Positions 1 to 10,103 of a stretch of DNA of 64,000 bases are shown piece after piece. Source of the stretch: Mastigamoeba balamuthi (Eukaryota; Evosea; Mastigamoebida; Mastigamoebidae); assembly GCA_902651635.1 (NCBI GenBank), contig CACRSC010000039.1, forward strand, positions 50,399-114,398, given 5' to 3'. The first letter of the stretch is position 1. Each line of letters starts with the position of its first letter. A program made the translations under genes and the position numbers. The notes under the pieces are model-generated. The model was given only the letters and a program-made list of their open reading frames with translations. It did not search any database and had not been told where the DNA came from.

Positions 1-190
1 GCGAGGCGCAGGCCGCGCTGTTCGAGGCGTTGCTGGAGCCCGCGGCCTCGCTGACGATTCCCGCCGTCGTCCACGAGCGCAGTGTGTCCGCGTCCCCGGC
101 GGGCGACCCGCGCGACTCACGCCGTCCCGTTCCCGCCGGCCCTGAGGCGCTGCGGACACGCTCGCGGCCCTCGGCATGTCCGTGATCAGC
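1..190 (+). pseudogene. TatD nuclease gene fragment (5'-cut, includes intron)
   Basis: The plus strand reads EAQAALFEALLEPAAS followed by a VVHERS-like motif. This matches the second exon of the intact TatD gene on the minus strand at 7468-7559 (EAQAAWFEAQLELAAS, VVHERS). Similarity runs on through the following intron and into the next exon, but the intron's 3' AG is changed and the frame closes soon after. Keeping the intron shows a DNA-level duplication, not a retrocopy. The fragment is cut by the window edge and has no start codon. It joins the degenerate repeat at about 190. A related short plus-strand piece recurs at about 3081-3150, where it abuts a minus-strand TatD fragment head to head. 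Confidence 0.7.
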
Positions 191-199
191 ACTCCAGAG

Positions 200-2380
200 C
201 TAGCACGCTGTGGGCGCGTCCAGGGGCGCGGGAGAGGCGGCGGGGAGGCCCCACCAGGCGGACGTGTCGCTCATTGTCTTGCGGGACAGCACAACGAATA
301 ACAACAGAGCCCCGCCGGCAAATTCTTCGAAGGATACGAGCGGTGAATCTCCCGATCGATCGTCATCGCCTGAGATCAATCGATCCGGGGGACTTGGCGG
401 CCGAAACACTGCACGGTATCGCTGACACTGGACGTCTCTGCGCCCGCGCGGACCTCTGTGGGCCCAGCGGCAGTCCCCGCGACGTACAGCGAGCGGCACT
501 CGGTGCACCTCGGATGAGTCAATTGATCTGCGCCCTCCTGCGCACGCGAGGAGCCTCTGCCCCGTCGTCGGCAGCGCGGCACCGTGCGGGGCAGAGAACA
601 GCCTGCAGCTCAGCAGCAGCCAGCTCGTGCAGCCGCGACGGCGACCCAGGGGGCTGAGGTCCGCGGTATCGGCCGACGTTGCGGTTGCCCTCGCAGTCGA
701 CCGCTGCGATGCTGAGCTTCGACTACGCTGGGCTCGGTGGGTGTCGGGGCCAACGCGCAGACATCGCAGATCGTTGCCCGCCGCGGACGTGCTGCCACGG
801 GCCCTGCACTTGAGCGCTCGCAAGAGGACAATGGCGCCCGGTTCGCAGGCGATGACCCTCGCAAGGACCGCTAGCGGCCCATAAGTGCGACCCGTGGAGA
901 ATAAACGGAGCGCAAAAGTCGGGCGAATCAACTGAGTATCTGTGTGGACAAATATATGGAGCTGCCTCGCGAGGCAACTGGCTGTTCGCGATAATCCAAG
1001 CGAATTGGTCGCCCCAGAGGCACACAAACTCTTTTTTATATCCTCGGCCAAGAACCGTGCGCGATGCTCAACGTCCACCACGTCGCGCACACCCTTCTCG
1101 ATTGACGTGTGCAGACTGCCTCAGATGCGTCACCAAACAATAAGCCTTGTTTGCTCATCTCAACATCGTCCTCAACAATGAGTGTATGATGCAGTGCCTA
1201 CACCGCCATGCTGCCAACATCCCCAATGAACGCAGCGGCATCCGAGTCATCGACCCCGTAGAGGCTGTAGGCGACCACCAACAGGCTCGTCCGGGAGGCT
1301 ACACGGTCGACGTAGCCCTGCGAGAATATAGATACAATTGACTGGCAGGGGGACAGGTCCGTGGTGTCGGAGAGCTGAGGAGGGGAACTTGCAGCGGGAC
1401 ACAGGAAGGCAGCTCCGAGTCCACGGCCCGTGCCGGCGGGGAACTTGCCGCTCTCAGGAGGTGGGGCGTGCAGCCGCTTCCGGCACGGGCTCGTGGGCTC
1501 TGGAGATTCGCCACGTTGTGCCCGCGTGCAGCCGCTGACTCTTGTGCCCTCTCAACACCGACTGGCCGTGTGCACCCTTTCGACGCCACGTCACGCACAC
1601 GAACACCTGTGGAAGCCTTGACGTCACCACATGAATGCAGCGCTATTCTGTCAGTAGGGGCATACGTGCTGTGCCGATACGTAATGGCCACCACGAAGGT
1701 GTGATGAACACGGGAGGTAGCGCTGGGCCGTGCAGTCGCTGGGGCCGAGGAGGGGAACTTGCAGCGGGACACAGGAAGGCAGCTCGCAGTGCCACGGCCC
1801 GTGCCGGCGGGGAACTTGCCGCTCTCAGGAGGTGGGGCGTGCAGCCGCTTCCGGCACGGGCTCGTGGGCTCTGGAGGATCGCCACGTTGTGCCCGCGTGC
1901 AGCCGCTGACTCGGGTTCCCCGACACCATCACGAGCCCGTGAGAACCTCGCGATGCGCTTGTCCAGCCGCCGGCCTGCACGATTGACTGCGCTGTGAGCT
2001 CTGGTACGTGCTGGATGTGGAGGAGTGTTACCAGCAGGGCTGAATAGAATAATGGCCAAGTGCCTGCCACGAAGGGGCCTTTTGAGCCCAGGGGCGAGGG
2101 CGATTCGTACAGACGCCGATTTGAGAGTGAATGGAGCGTGCAGACGAAAGGACGTGCCATTTGTTGCCACCGATAATCTGGCGTTCGCCGCTGCCAACCT
2201 TCGCGCGAGATTGAGAAGGGGGGACAGGTTGGTCGTGAATGGCACGCTGCCTGTCTTGAGGAATGCAAAGGACAAATCCACATTGCTGCTGAGCTCAGAT
2301 CACACCAGGCTGTTGTACCCAGTTCGACAGCACACAAATCGATTGACTGCTCACAGATGCCTGGTGCTGTGCCTCCTTCA
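200..2380. repeat. Left copy of a tandem segmental duplication
   Basis: Blocks of this stretch recur in the same order further right: 200-470 matches 3180-3530, 890-1060 matches 4296-4460, the satellite from 1378 matches that from 4828, and 2025-2390 matches 5917-6290. Offsets grow from about 3.0 to 3.9 kb because the right copy has an extra satellite unit and a scaffold-join duplication at 3379. Open frames here are short, start without ATG and do not look like any family. I see no functional gene. The unit appears to be sequence 3' of the TatD gene, copied together with TatD's end. Confidence 0.8.
1378..1990. repeat. Satellite array, ~370-bp unit, left block (about 1.7 units)
   Basis: Units begin with AGGAGGGGAACTTGCAGC at 1378 and 1748, 370 bp apart. 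Each contains a short internal repeat (GGGGAACTTGC twice) and a paired CGTGCCGG...CCGGCACG motif that could fold. The same unit recurs at 4828, 5200 and 5573. Confidence 0.85.
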
Positions 2381-2384
2381 GTGC

Positions 2385-3080
2385 TTTCCGTGTCCCCCAC
2401 GACCACGTCCTCCACGTCCTCCACGCCCCCCACGGGTGCCGCCGCTCTGGGCAACTCGTGCGCTCAGAGGGAGGGCGCCGGTAGAAGCGGGCGCTGCAGC
2501 AGGCACAGTCGCTGCCCTTCCACCAGCGGTAGCAGGCGCTGATCCACATCCACGTCCGCGGCCCCGACCACTCCCACGCCCGCGTCCCCCGCAGCCACCC
2601 CGCGCGCTCGCCACTGACGGGGGAGCTGCCGTGGGGGCAGACGACGCGGCTGGCGCCGAGGCGCCCTGGCCAGCGGCAGCAGCGCGGGGCCTGCGCTTCT
2701 GGACGCGGCGCTTGGGCTTCCCCGCGGGCCTCTTGCCCTGCGCGGCCCTCTTGGCCTGCGACCTGAGCGGCCTGGCCTGCGCCCTGGCCTTCCTGCGCGC
2801 CGCGGCGGGCAGCAGCTCGCGCAGCCCGCGCTCCTCGACGAGCGTCGCAAGGGTCTCGGCCTCTCCGTGCTGATGGGCGTCAGGTACGGCGCGTCGCTGC
2901 CCAGCAGCACGCGGCCCAGCGGCAGGCGCCCACCTGACTGCGCCTCGCGGAGCTCAGCGCCGCGCCTGTCGGTGCTCACGAGGCCCGTCGCGCAGATGTG
3001 GAAGCCGCGGGTGAGGAATGCCACGAGCTCCTCGGGGCCGCCGTTGAAGCGGTCGATCGACCCGCCCGCGAGCCTCCCTG
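2385..3080 (-). pseudogene. TatD nuclease 3' fragment with internal deletion
   Basis: The minus strand encodes GGSIDRFNGGPEEL, then GRLPLGRVLLGSDAPYLTP, then a Pro/Arg-rich tail, all matching the C-terminal exon of the intact TatD gene at 6282-7402. About 350 bp between the SDAPYLTP motif and the basic tail is missing, so the stretch after TP is out of its original frame. It lacks the first half of the nuclease and has no start. It is a decayed partial copy carried by the segmental duplication. Confidence 0.8.
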
Positions 3081-3227
3081 CGAGGCGCAGGCCGCGTGGC
3101 TCGACGCTCGCGGCCCTCGACAGGCTCGTGATCAGCATTCCAGAGCTAACAGGCTGCGGGGGGCGTGGGGTGAGTCCCGGGGCGCGGGAGAGGCGGCGGG
3201 GAGGCCTCACCAGGCGGACGTGTCGCT

Positions 3228-3530
3228 CATTGTCTTGCGGGACAGCACAACGAATAACAACAGAGCCCCGCCGGCAAATTCCTCGAAGGATACGAGCGCT
3301 GAATCTCCCGATCGATCGTCATCGCCTGAGATCAATCGATCCGGGGGACTTCGCGGCTGAAAGCCTGCACCGACGTCGNCATTGTCTTGCGGGACAGCAC
3401 AACGAATAACAACAGAGCCCCGCCGGCAAATTCCTCGAAGGATACGAGCGCTGAATCTCCCGATCGATCGTCATCGCCTGAGATCAATCGATCCGGGGGA
3501 CTTCGCGGCTGAAAGCCTGCACCGACGTCG
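3228..3530. other. Scaffold join: identical 151-bp ends around n at 3379
   Basis: Positions 3228-3378 and 3380-3530 carry the same sequence either side of a single n. This is the signature of two contigs with an unmerged overlap and a gap forced to 1 bp. The second copy is probably not real. Confidence 0.85.
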
Positions 3531-4827
3531 CGGGCGCTGGACGTCTCTGCACCCGCGCGGACCGCTGTGGGCTCAGCGGCAGTGCGGGCTGTGCCTGTGA
3601 ACTCGCTGCACTCCAGTGAACAAACCTGCGCAACGGCAGTCAATTGCTCTGCGCCCTCCAGCACATGCGAGGCGCTGATGTCCAGTGACCCGCTACGGTA
3701 GCGTGGCGACGTACGGGCAGTGAACAGCCTGAAGCCCAGAGGCAGCCAGCTCACAGCCGCTGTGAGCCCCGCGGTTTGGCCGCCCCTCACAGTGGACCGC
3801 TACGAAGCTGAGCTCGGCTACGTGGGGGCGCGATGGGTGTCGGGCCCACGCGCAGACATCGCAGATCATCTCCACCGCGGACATGGTTCTCACTCGAGGA
3901 CGCGCTGGGCGCTCGCCAGAGGGCACCGGCGCCCGGTTCGCAGATGACGGCCCGCAATGCCCGCTGGCGGTGGCAACAACGAAACGCCTGCAGTGTCGCT
4001 GCCCAGTCCTCCTCGCACGTGCGCTGCCCAGTCGCAGGTGCCCGTGCAGAGAGCGATGAGCAACGGCGTGCCCATGAGCGCGGACTGCAGCCCCTACGCA
4101 GAAGCTGCCTGCGAGCCCCTGTTGGGTCTGTGGCGCCCGTGAAGGGAACGCGCGAGCGACAGAAGCACTCTGCCCCTCAGCGGTGCCGCGTTGTCCTGAT
4201 TGTAATGCGTCCCGATAGGTCACGCGCTGACGCGGACTGCTTTGGCAATGCGTGCTGGCGCGGTGATAAGGAAGGAGGTCAATGAGCAGTGCCCATAAGT
4301 GCGACCCGCGGAGAATAAACGGAGCGCAAAAGTCTAACGAATCAACTATGTATGTATGTGGACAAAAATCATGAGCTGCCTCGCGAGGCAACTGGCTGTT
4401 CGCGATCATCCAAGCGAATTGGTCGCCCCAGAGGCACACAAACTCTTTTTGTCTTGGCGGCCAAGAACCGTGCGTGATGCTCGAAGTCCACCGCGTCGCG
4501 CACACCCTTTTCCCCTGATCAGGGGGGGCCACGTCCGCACACCGACTGCAAATGACGTGGGCCGAGCAGACTGCCTCGGTCAAGAAATGCAGGAGTGTCA
4601 CCAAACGGCAAGCCTTGTTCATTGATGTATCGCCCTCATCAATGTATGTATGGTGCAGTGCCTTCACCGTACGCTGCCAACCGCCAAATGAACGCATCGG
4701 CATGCGAGCCGTCGACTCCTGAAGAGGATGAAGGCGACCACTAACCAGGCTTGCCCTGGGAAGCACCCATTGAATGGAAGCCTTGCATCGACTGGCGAGG
4801 GGACAGGTCCGTGGTGCAAGAGAGATG

Positions 4828-5815
4828 AGGAGGGGAACTTGCAGCAGGACACAGGAAGGCAGCTCCGAGTCCACGGCCCGTGCCGGCGGGGAACTTGCCG
4901 CTCTCAGGAGGTGGGGCGTGCAGCCGCTTCCGGCACGGGCTCGCGGGCTCTGGAGGTTCGCCACGTTGTGCCCGCATGCAGCCGCTGACTCTTGTGCCCT
5001 CTCAACACCGACGGGCCGTGCACACCCATACGACGACACGTCACGCACACGAACACCTGTGGAAGCCTTGACGTCACCACATATGTGCAACGTTATTCTG
5101 TCAATAGGGGCATACATACGCGCTGTCGATACGTAATGGCCACCACGAAGGTGAGATGAACACGGAAGGTAGCGCTGGGCCGTGCAGTCGCTGGGGCCGA
5201 GGAGGGGAACTTGCAGCGGGACACAGGAAGGCAGCTCGCAGTGCCACGGCCCGTGCCGGTGGGGAACTTGCCGCTCTCAGGAGGTGGGGCGTGCAGCCGC
5301 TTCCGGCACGGGCTCGCAGACTCTGGAGGTTCGCCACGTTGTGCCCGCATGCAGCCGCTGACTCTTGTGCCCTCTCAACACCGACGGGCCGTGCACACCC
5401 ATACGACGACACGTCACGCACACGAACACCTGTGGAAGCCTTGACGTCACCACATATGTGCAACGTTATTCTGTCAATAGGGGCATACATACGCGCTGTC
5501 GATACGTAATGGCCACCACGAAGGTGAGATGAACACGGAAGGTAGCGCTGGGCCGTGCAGTCGCTGGGGCCGAGGAGGGGAACTTGCAGCGGGACACAGG
5601 AAGGCAGCTCGCAGTGCCACGGCCCGTGCCGGTGGGGAACTTGCCGCTCTCAGGAGGTGGGGCGTGCAGCCGCTTCCGGCACGGGCTCGCAGACTCTGGA
5701 GGATCGCCACGTTGTGCCCGCGTGCAGCCGCTGACTCGGGTTCCCCGACACCATCACGAGCCCGTGAGAACCCCGCGGTGCGCTTGTCCAGCTGCGGGCC
5801 TGCACGGGAAAGTTG
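4828..5815. repeat. Satellite array, ~373-bp unit, right block (about 2.7 units)
   Basis: Units start at 4828, 5200 and 5573 (periods 372 and 373 bp). The copies at 5200 and 5573 are almost identical to each other, so the expansion is recent. The third unit is cut short near 5720, at the same internal point as the last unit of the left block. Confidence 0.9.
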
Positions 5816-6281
5816 AGTCCGCAGCCCTTGTGTGGTGTGGCTAACGGGAATCGGTGTGGCTGTTGTAGACTGCGCTGTGTGCTGGTGCGTGCCGGACAAG
5901 AGAGGAGTGCTACCAGTGGGGCTGAATAGAATAATGGCCAAGTGCCTGCCACGAAGGGGCCTTATCAGCCCTGGGGCGAGGGCGATTCGTACAGACGCCG
6001 ATTTGAGAGGGAACGGAGCGTGGACGTGGCAACCGAGGCAACCGATGCCACCGCAAATCTCGCGTTCACCACTGCGAACAAGCCATAACTTCACGCGATT
6101 GAGAATGGGAAATGGGTGCTCATGAATGACACTGGTGGATGGCACGCTGCCTGCCGTGAGGAATGCGAAGGTCAATGATACGCTGCTCCTGAGCTCAGAG
6201 GACCTCGAGTTGTTGCGACCATACCAAGAACACACAAATCGATTGACTGCTCACATATTCCCGGTGCTGTCCCTCCCTCCT

Positions 6282-9200
6282 TCAGTGCTGCCCGCGTCCC
6301 CCACGACCACGTCCTCCACGTCCTCCACGCGCCCCACGGGTGCCGCCGCTCTGGGCAACTCGTGCGCTCGGAGGGAGGGCTGCGGTCGCAGCGGGCGCTG
6401 CAGCATGCGCAGGCGCAGGCGCAGGCGCAGGCGCAGGCGCAGCCCTTCCACCGGCGGCAGCAGGCGCTGATCCGCGTCCGCGTCCGCGGCCCCGACCACT
6501 CCCACGCCCGCGGCCCCCGCGGCCACCCCGCGCGCTCGCCGCTGGCGCCGGGGCCGGGGCTGCCGCGGGGGCAGACGACGCGGCTGGCGCCGAGGCGCCC
6601 TGGCCAGCGGCAGCAGCGCGGGGCTTGCGCTTCTGGACTCGGCGCTTGGGCTTCCCCGCGGGCTTCTTGCCCTGCGCGGCCCTCTTGGCCTGCGACTTTA
6701 GCCGCTTGGCCTGCGCCTTGGCCTTTCTGCGCGCCGCGGCGGGCAGCAGCTCGCGCAGCCCGCGCTCCTCGACGAGCTTCGCAAGGGCCTCGGGGCCGAG
6801 CTCCTTGCACGCGCTCTGCAGCGCCCCGAGGTCCGCCTGCGCGCACGCGAACGAGCGCCCCGCGTGCTCGAGCAGCTCCTCGCCCTCGCGCAGCAGCCCC
6901 CGCAGGTCCTCTGCTCCGCCCGTGCGCTCGGGCCCGCGCGGGACGCCCGTCTTGGCGTTGGGCGAGAAGGCGTAGGGGCGCTGCGTGTGGTGCCCGTCGT
7001 AGCAGAGCTCCGGCAGCCCGAAGAGCCCGCGCGCGTTGGCCGTCGCCGCGGCGGCGACCACGTCGGCGGGCTGCGCGAGCGCCTGGCTCAGCGCCGCGAG
7101 GACGTGGGGCAGCGTGCGTGGCTCGTTGTGCTGCGGGAAGGGCCGGTCCATGTTGAAGGGCGTCAGGTACGGCGCGTCGCTGCCCAGCAGCACGCGGCCC
7201 AGCGGCAGGCGCCCGCCCGACAGCGCCTCGTGGAGCTCAGCGCCGCGCTTGTCGTTGCACACGAGGCCCGTCACGCAGATGTGGAAGCCGCGGGCGAGGT
7301 ACGCGGCGAGCTCCTCGGGGCCGCCGTTGAAGCAGTTGATCGACCCGCCCACGAGCCTCCCGCTGAACCTGTCGAGGGCCGCCAACGTGTCCGCAAACGC
7401 CTCTGGTGGCAGAAAAGGGACGGCGTGAGTCGCGCGTTTCGCCCCGCCGAGGACGACGCGGACGCACTGCGCTCGTGGACGACGACGGGCATCTTCAGCG
7501 AGGCCGCGAGCTCCAGCTGCGCCTCGAACCACGCGGCCTGCGCCTCCTTGGGCGCGTCGCTGTGCCCCCCAGTCGCGATTAGCACACCAGAGCAGAGTCT
7601 CCCGAGGGCCGCCTCACAGTAGCAGAGAAGAGAAGAGATCGACTTTACGGAGAGGGAGTGCCAGCAGGGAGGCAGAGCGGAAAGAGCAAGAAGAGAGACA
7701 GGGCAACCAGTGCGTTCAACTCGGAGTCGAGTGCGCCTCCCCGCACAGGCCCCCGTCTCCCCGAGAGCCACTAGTGCACAGCAGAGAAGACATCGGACGA
7801 ACGGAGAGGAAGCACTGCGAGGGGAACAGGGCGGAGCAGGGAAGAAGAGCGCAAGAAGAGAGGCGGTGCGCACCACTCGTAGTCGAGGCCGCACTCGCCC
7901 ACAGCGACGACGTAGGGGCGCTGGGCCTCGATGAGCGCGCGCAGGGTGGGCAGCTCCGAGAGCGGCGTCGCGGCCGACTCGGCGGGGTGCACGCCGGCCG
8001 TCGCGAAGACGCTGCGCACGTGCTCCCGCGCCAGCGCCGCCGAGGCCTCGGAGCTCGCGAGCGACGTCGAGAGCGCGACGACCTGCGAGACGCCCGCGGC
8101 GGCGGCCCTGTGCAGCACGGCGCTGCTCTCGCGCGCGAGCTCCTTCTCGAAGAGGTTGGCGCCGGCGTCGACGAGCTGCGGCAGCGCGGGCAGCGCCGCG
8201 TAGGCCGCGGGCGTGTCGACGTTGCTGGCGGGCTCGGCGAAGGTCACGCGGAACTCGAGCGCGTAGGTGTTGGCGAGGCGCGGGCCCGGGAAGCACAGCG
8301 GCAGCGAGAAGACGTCGTCGTCGCAGACGGCGCGGTAGGCGGCACCCTTGCGGGCGGCAGCCGTGTGCGCGCCGACCTCCGCGGCCGCGTCGGGCGCCGC
8401 GGGCTCTGCCGGTGCCCCCTCCGCCTGCGCTGCCGCGGCCGCGGGCGTGGGAGTGGGTGTGGGAGTGGGGGCCTCGGAGGCAGCTTTCTTGGCCTAGGAG
8501 CGAGCGCGAGCGCATGCGTGAGTAGAGCTCGCAGAGGGTGTGTAACCAGTGGGGCAAGGGAGACAGGGAACTCCGCGACCGCAAGCAGGAATGACCACGA
8601 TTGCCGTCTCACATTACGCGGAAAATAAAGTACAGATGCCGGGGGCACAGCACAACGCAACACACGTCATCCGCGACAGGTCACGGAGACGTGGCTGATG
8701 CGGTGGGTTGCCAAGGGGCCACAGCACAAAAACAGGCAACCGACACCAAAAGAAACACAGACAAGAAAAGAATTGAGGGAGTCAACTGAATGGAATCAAC
8801 TGAATCAAATGAAGCAACTGAATCATCAGAGCAACAGGGCAACAGAGCAAGATAGTACAGCAAGACAAAGGAATGAGGGAATCAACTGAATCAACAGGAA
8901 AAACAGAAGAAACAGAAGAAACAGAAACAACAGAGCAAGTGAGCAGGTGAGCAGCAGCGCGGACCTGCTCGAGGAGCTGCTGCTCCGTGTGGACGACCTG
9001 CACGCCGAACAGCGGCGCGGGCAGCTCGATCTTGAGCGCGGGGCCCACGCCGGGGCGCTTGGCGGCCATGACGTCGGCGACGGCGCCGCGGACGTCGCGC
9101 CCCGTGACCCGCGTGCGCATGGCAAAGGGCCGCTGCAGACGCGTTGTCGTCCCGTCGCCGTTGCGCACGCACCACCGCACCTTGATCTCCGTCCGCAGGT

Positions 9201-9842
9201 CCCCCTCGCGCTGCATCGGCACCACCAGCTCCCGGTCCTCCACTGGCGTCTCGCTCGCCAGCTGCGCGGCCGCCCGGGGACCGCTCAGATCTCGAAAATA
9301 CCGCCCCGCATCGCCAAAATATGTATGTAGATCCAGAAAATAGCGATTTCTCCGATCGCTGCCACCACAATAAAACCATTCCCCTGATCCGCATCGCCAA
9401 AATATGTATGTAGATCTCGAAATAGCGATTTCTCCGATCGCTCCTCGGAGAAACCATAACCCCATCGCAGCTCCCCCGCCGGGCGGACGCTCAGATCTCG
9501 AAAATGGCGCCCCGGATCGCCAAAATATGCACGTGATCTCGAAATAGCGATTTCCCCGATCGCTGCCACCCCCGTGGGCCCCGGACGCACGTTGTGGGCG
9601 AGCTTGGTCTGGAGGAGGGCCGAGACGGCGTCCCAGAAGGGCGGGGAGCGGGCAGCGCCCTGGGCCTTGAGCTGGCGGACGCTCTCAGCGAGGCGGGCGA
9701 CGTCGGCTGCCAGCCCCTCGGCCCCGGGCGGCCGGGCGCCGCGTCCGACGGCCCCGCTGCGCTGGGCCAGCCGCCAGAGGCACTGGCGGCGCCGGCCCCA
9801 CTCGTCCGGGGTGCGCGGGACGTCGGGAGTGGTCTGCGGCAT
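6282..9842 (-). CDS. TatD-family metal-dependent nuclease with novel N-terminal region and RGG tail
   Basis: Five exons fit by phase: 9842-9591, 9261-8965, 8493-7877, 7559-7468 and 7402-6282, giving about 792 aa from ATG at 9842. The TatD barrel begins near residue 288 (LVDAGANLF). It has the ligand motif GECGLDY split by intron 3, VVHER, GSDAPYL and NEP. The histidine of the usual HSF/HCF-G motif is Asn here (INCFNG), so one expected metal ligand is missing and activity is doubtful. About 285 residues precede the barrel, with a PTPTPT/Ala linker, and match no family I know. After the barrel come a Lys/Arg-rich stretch and a C-terminal tail of RGG/RGRG repeats ending at TGA, which suggests RNA or nucleolar association. 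Typical TatD proteins are about 260-320 aa. Intron 1 holds a minisatellite. The gene diverges from the FRG gene with 261 bp between starts. Confidence 0.82.
9290..9575. repeat. Intronic minisatellite (about 85-100 bp unit, three copies)
   Basis: The motif ATCGCCAAAATATG, followed by GATCTCGAAA and AGCGATTTC(T/C)CCGATCGCT, recurs three times within intron 1 of the TatD gene (9262-9590). The units are AT-richer than the surrounding exons. The splice sites lie outside the array. Confidence 0.85.
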
Positions 9843-10103
9843 CGCTGGGGGCTCTTCAGTTGCCTCTTGATTGTTTGATTGTGTGCGTAGATCTATTTTG
9901 GATACGCCACGTCACTCACCTGTGTGTGGCCACGCATAAATATCTGGCGGTTTCCAGCCTCGCGGACGATAGGACCCCCGCGGACGCTCTGCGAAGAGGG
10001 CTGGCCGATGCTGCTGAGAGATGGTGCCTGAGTGAGCACGGAAGTGTTGTGTGGTGTGCTGGGCGGTATCTTGGACAGATTTTCTTCGAGCCTTGAAGAG
10101 GAG

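Larger units (their letters stand above)
3160..6280. repeat. Right copy of the tandem segmental duplication
   Basis: Parallels 200-2380 block by block and abuts the 3' end of the intact TatD gene, which makes this copy the likely source. Reading frames are short and overlap on all strands, and none begins with a convincing ATG plus a recognisable domain. No functional gene is supported here. Confidence 0.8.

Noticed and set aside
82-657. Open frames of 60-210 codons across 1-6280
   Set aside because: Most start at GTG/CTG/TTG, lack domains, overlap on several strands and change between the duplicated copies, as expected for GC-rich non-coding repeats.
4828-5815. Regularly spaced repeats resembling a CRISPR array
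   Set aside because: Unit length is about 373 bp with no short repeat-spacer alternation, and the host is a eukaryote.
10032-10103. Upstream GTG start for the FRG protein
   Set aside because: A nuclear gene should start at ATG; the first in-frame ATG is at 10104, just before the conserved domain.
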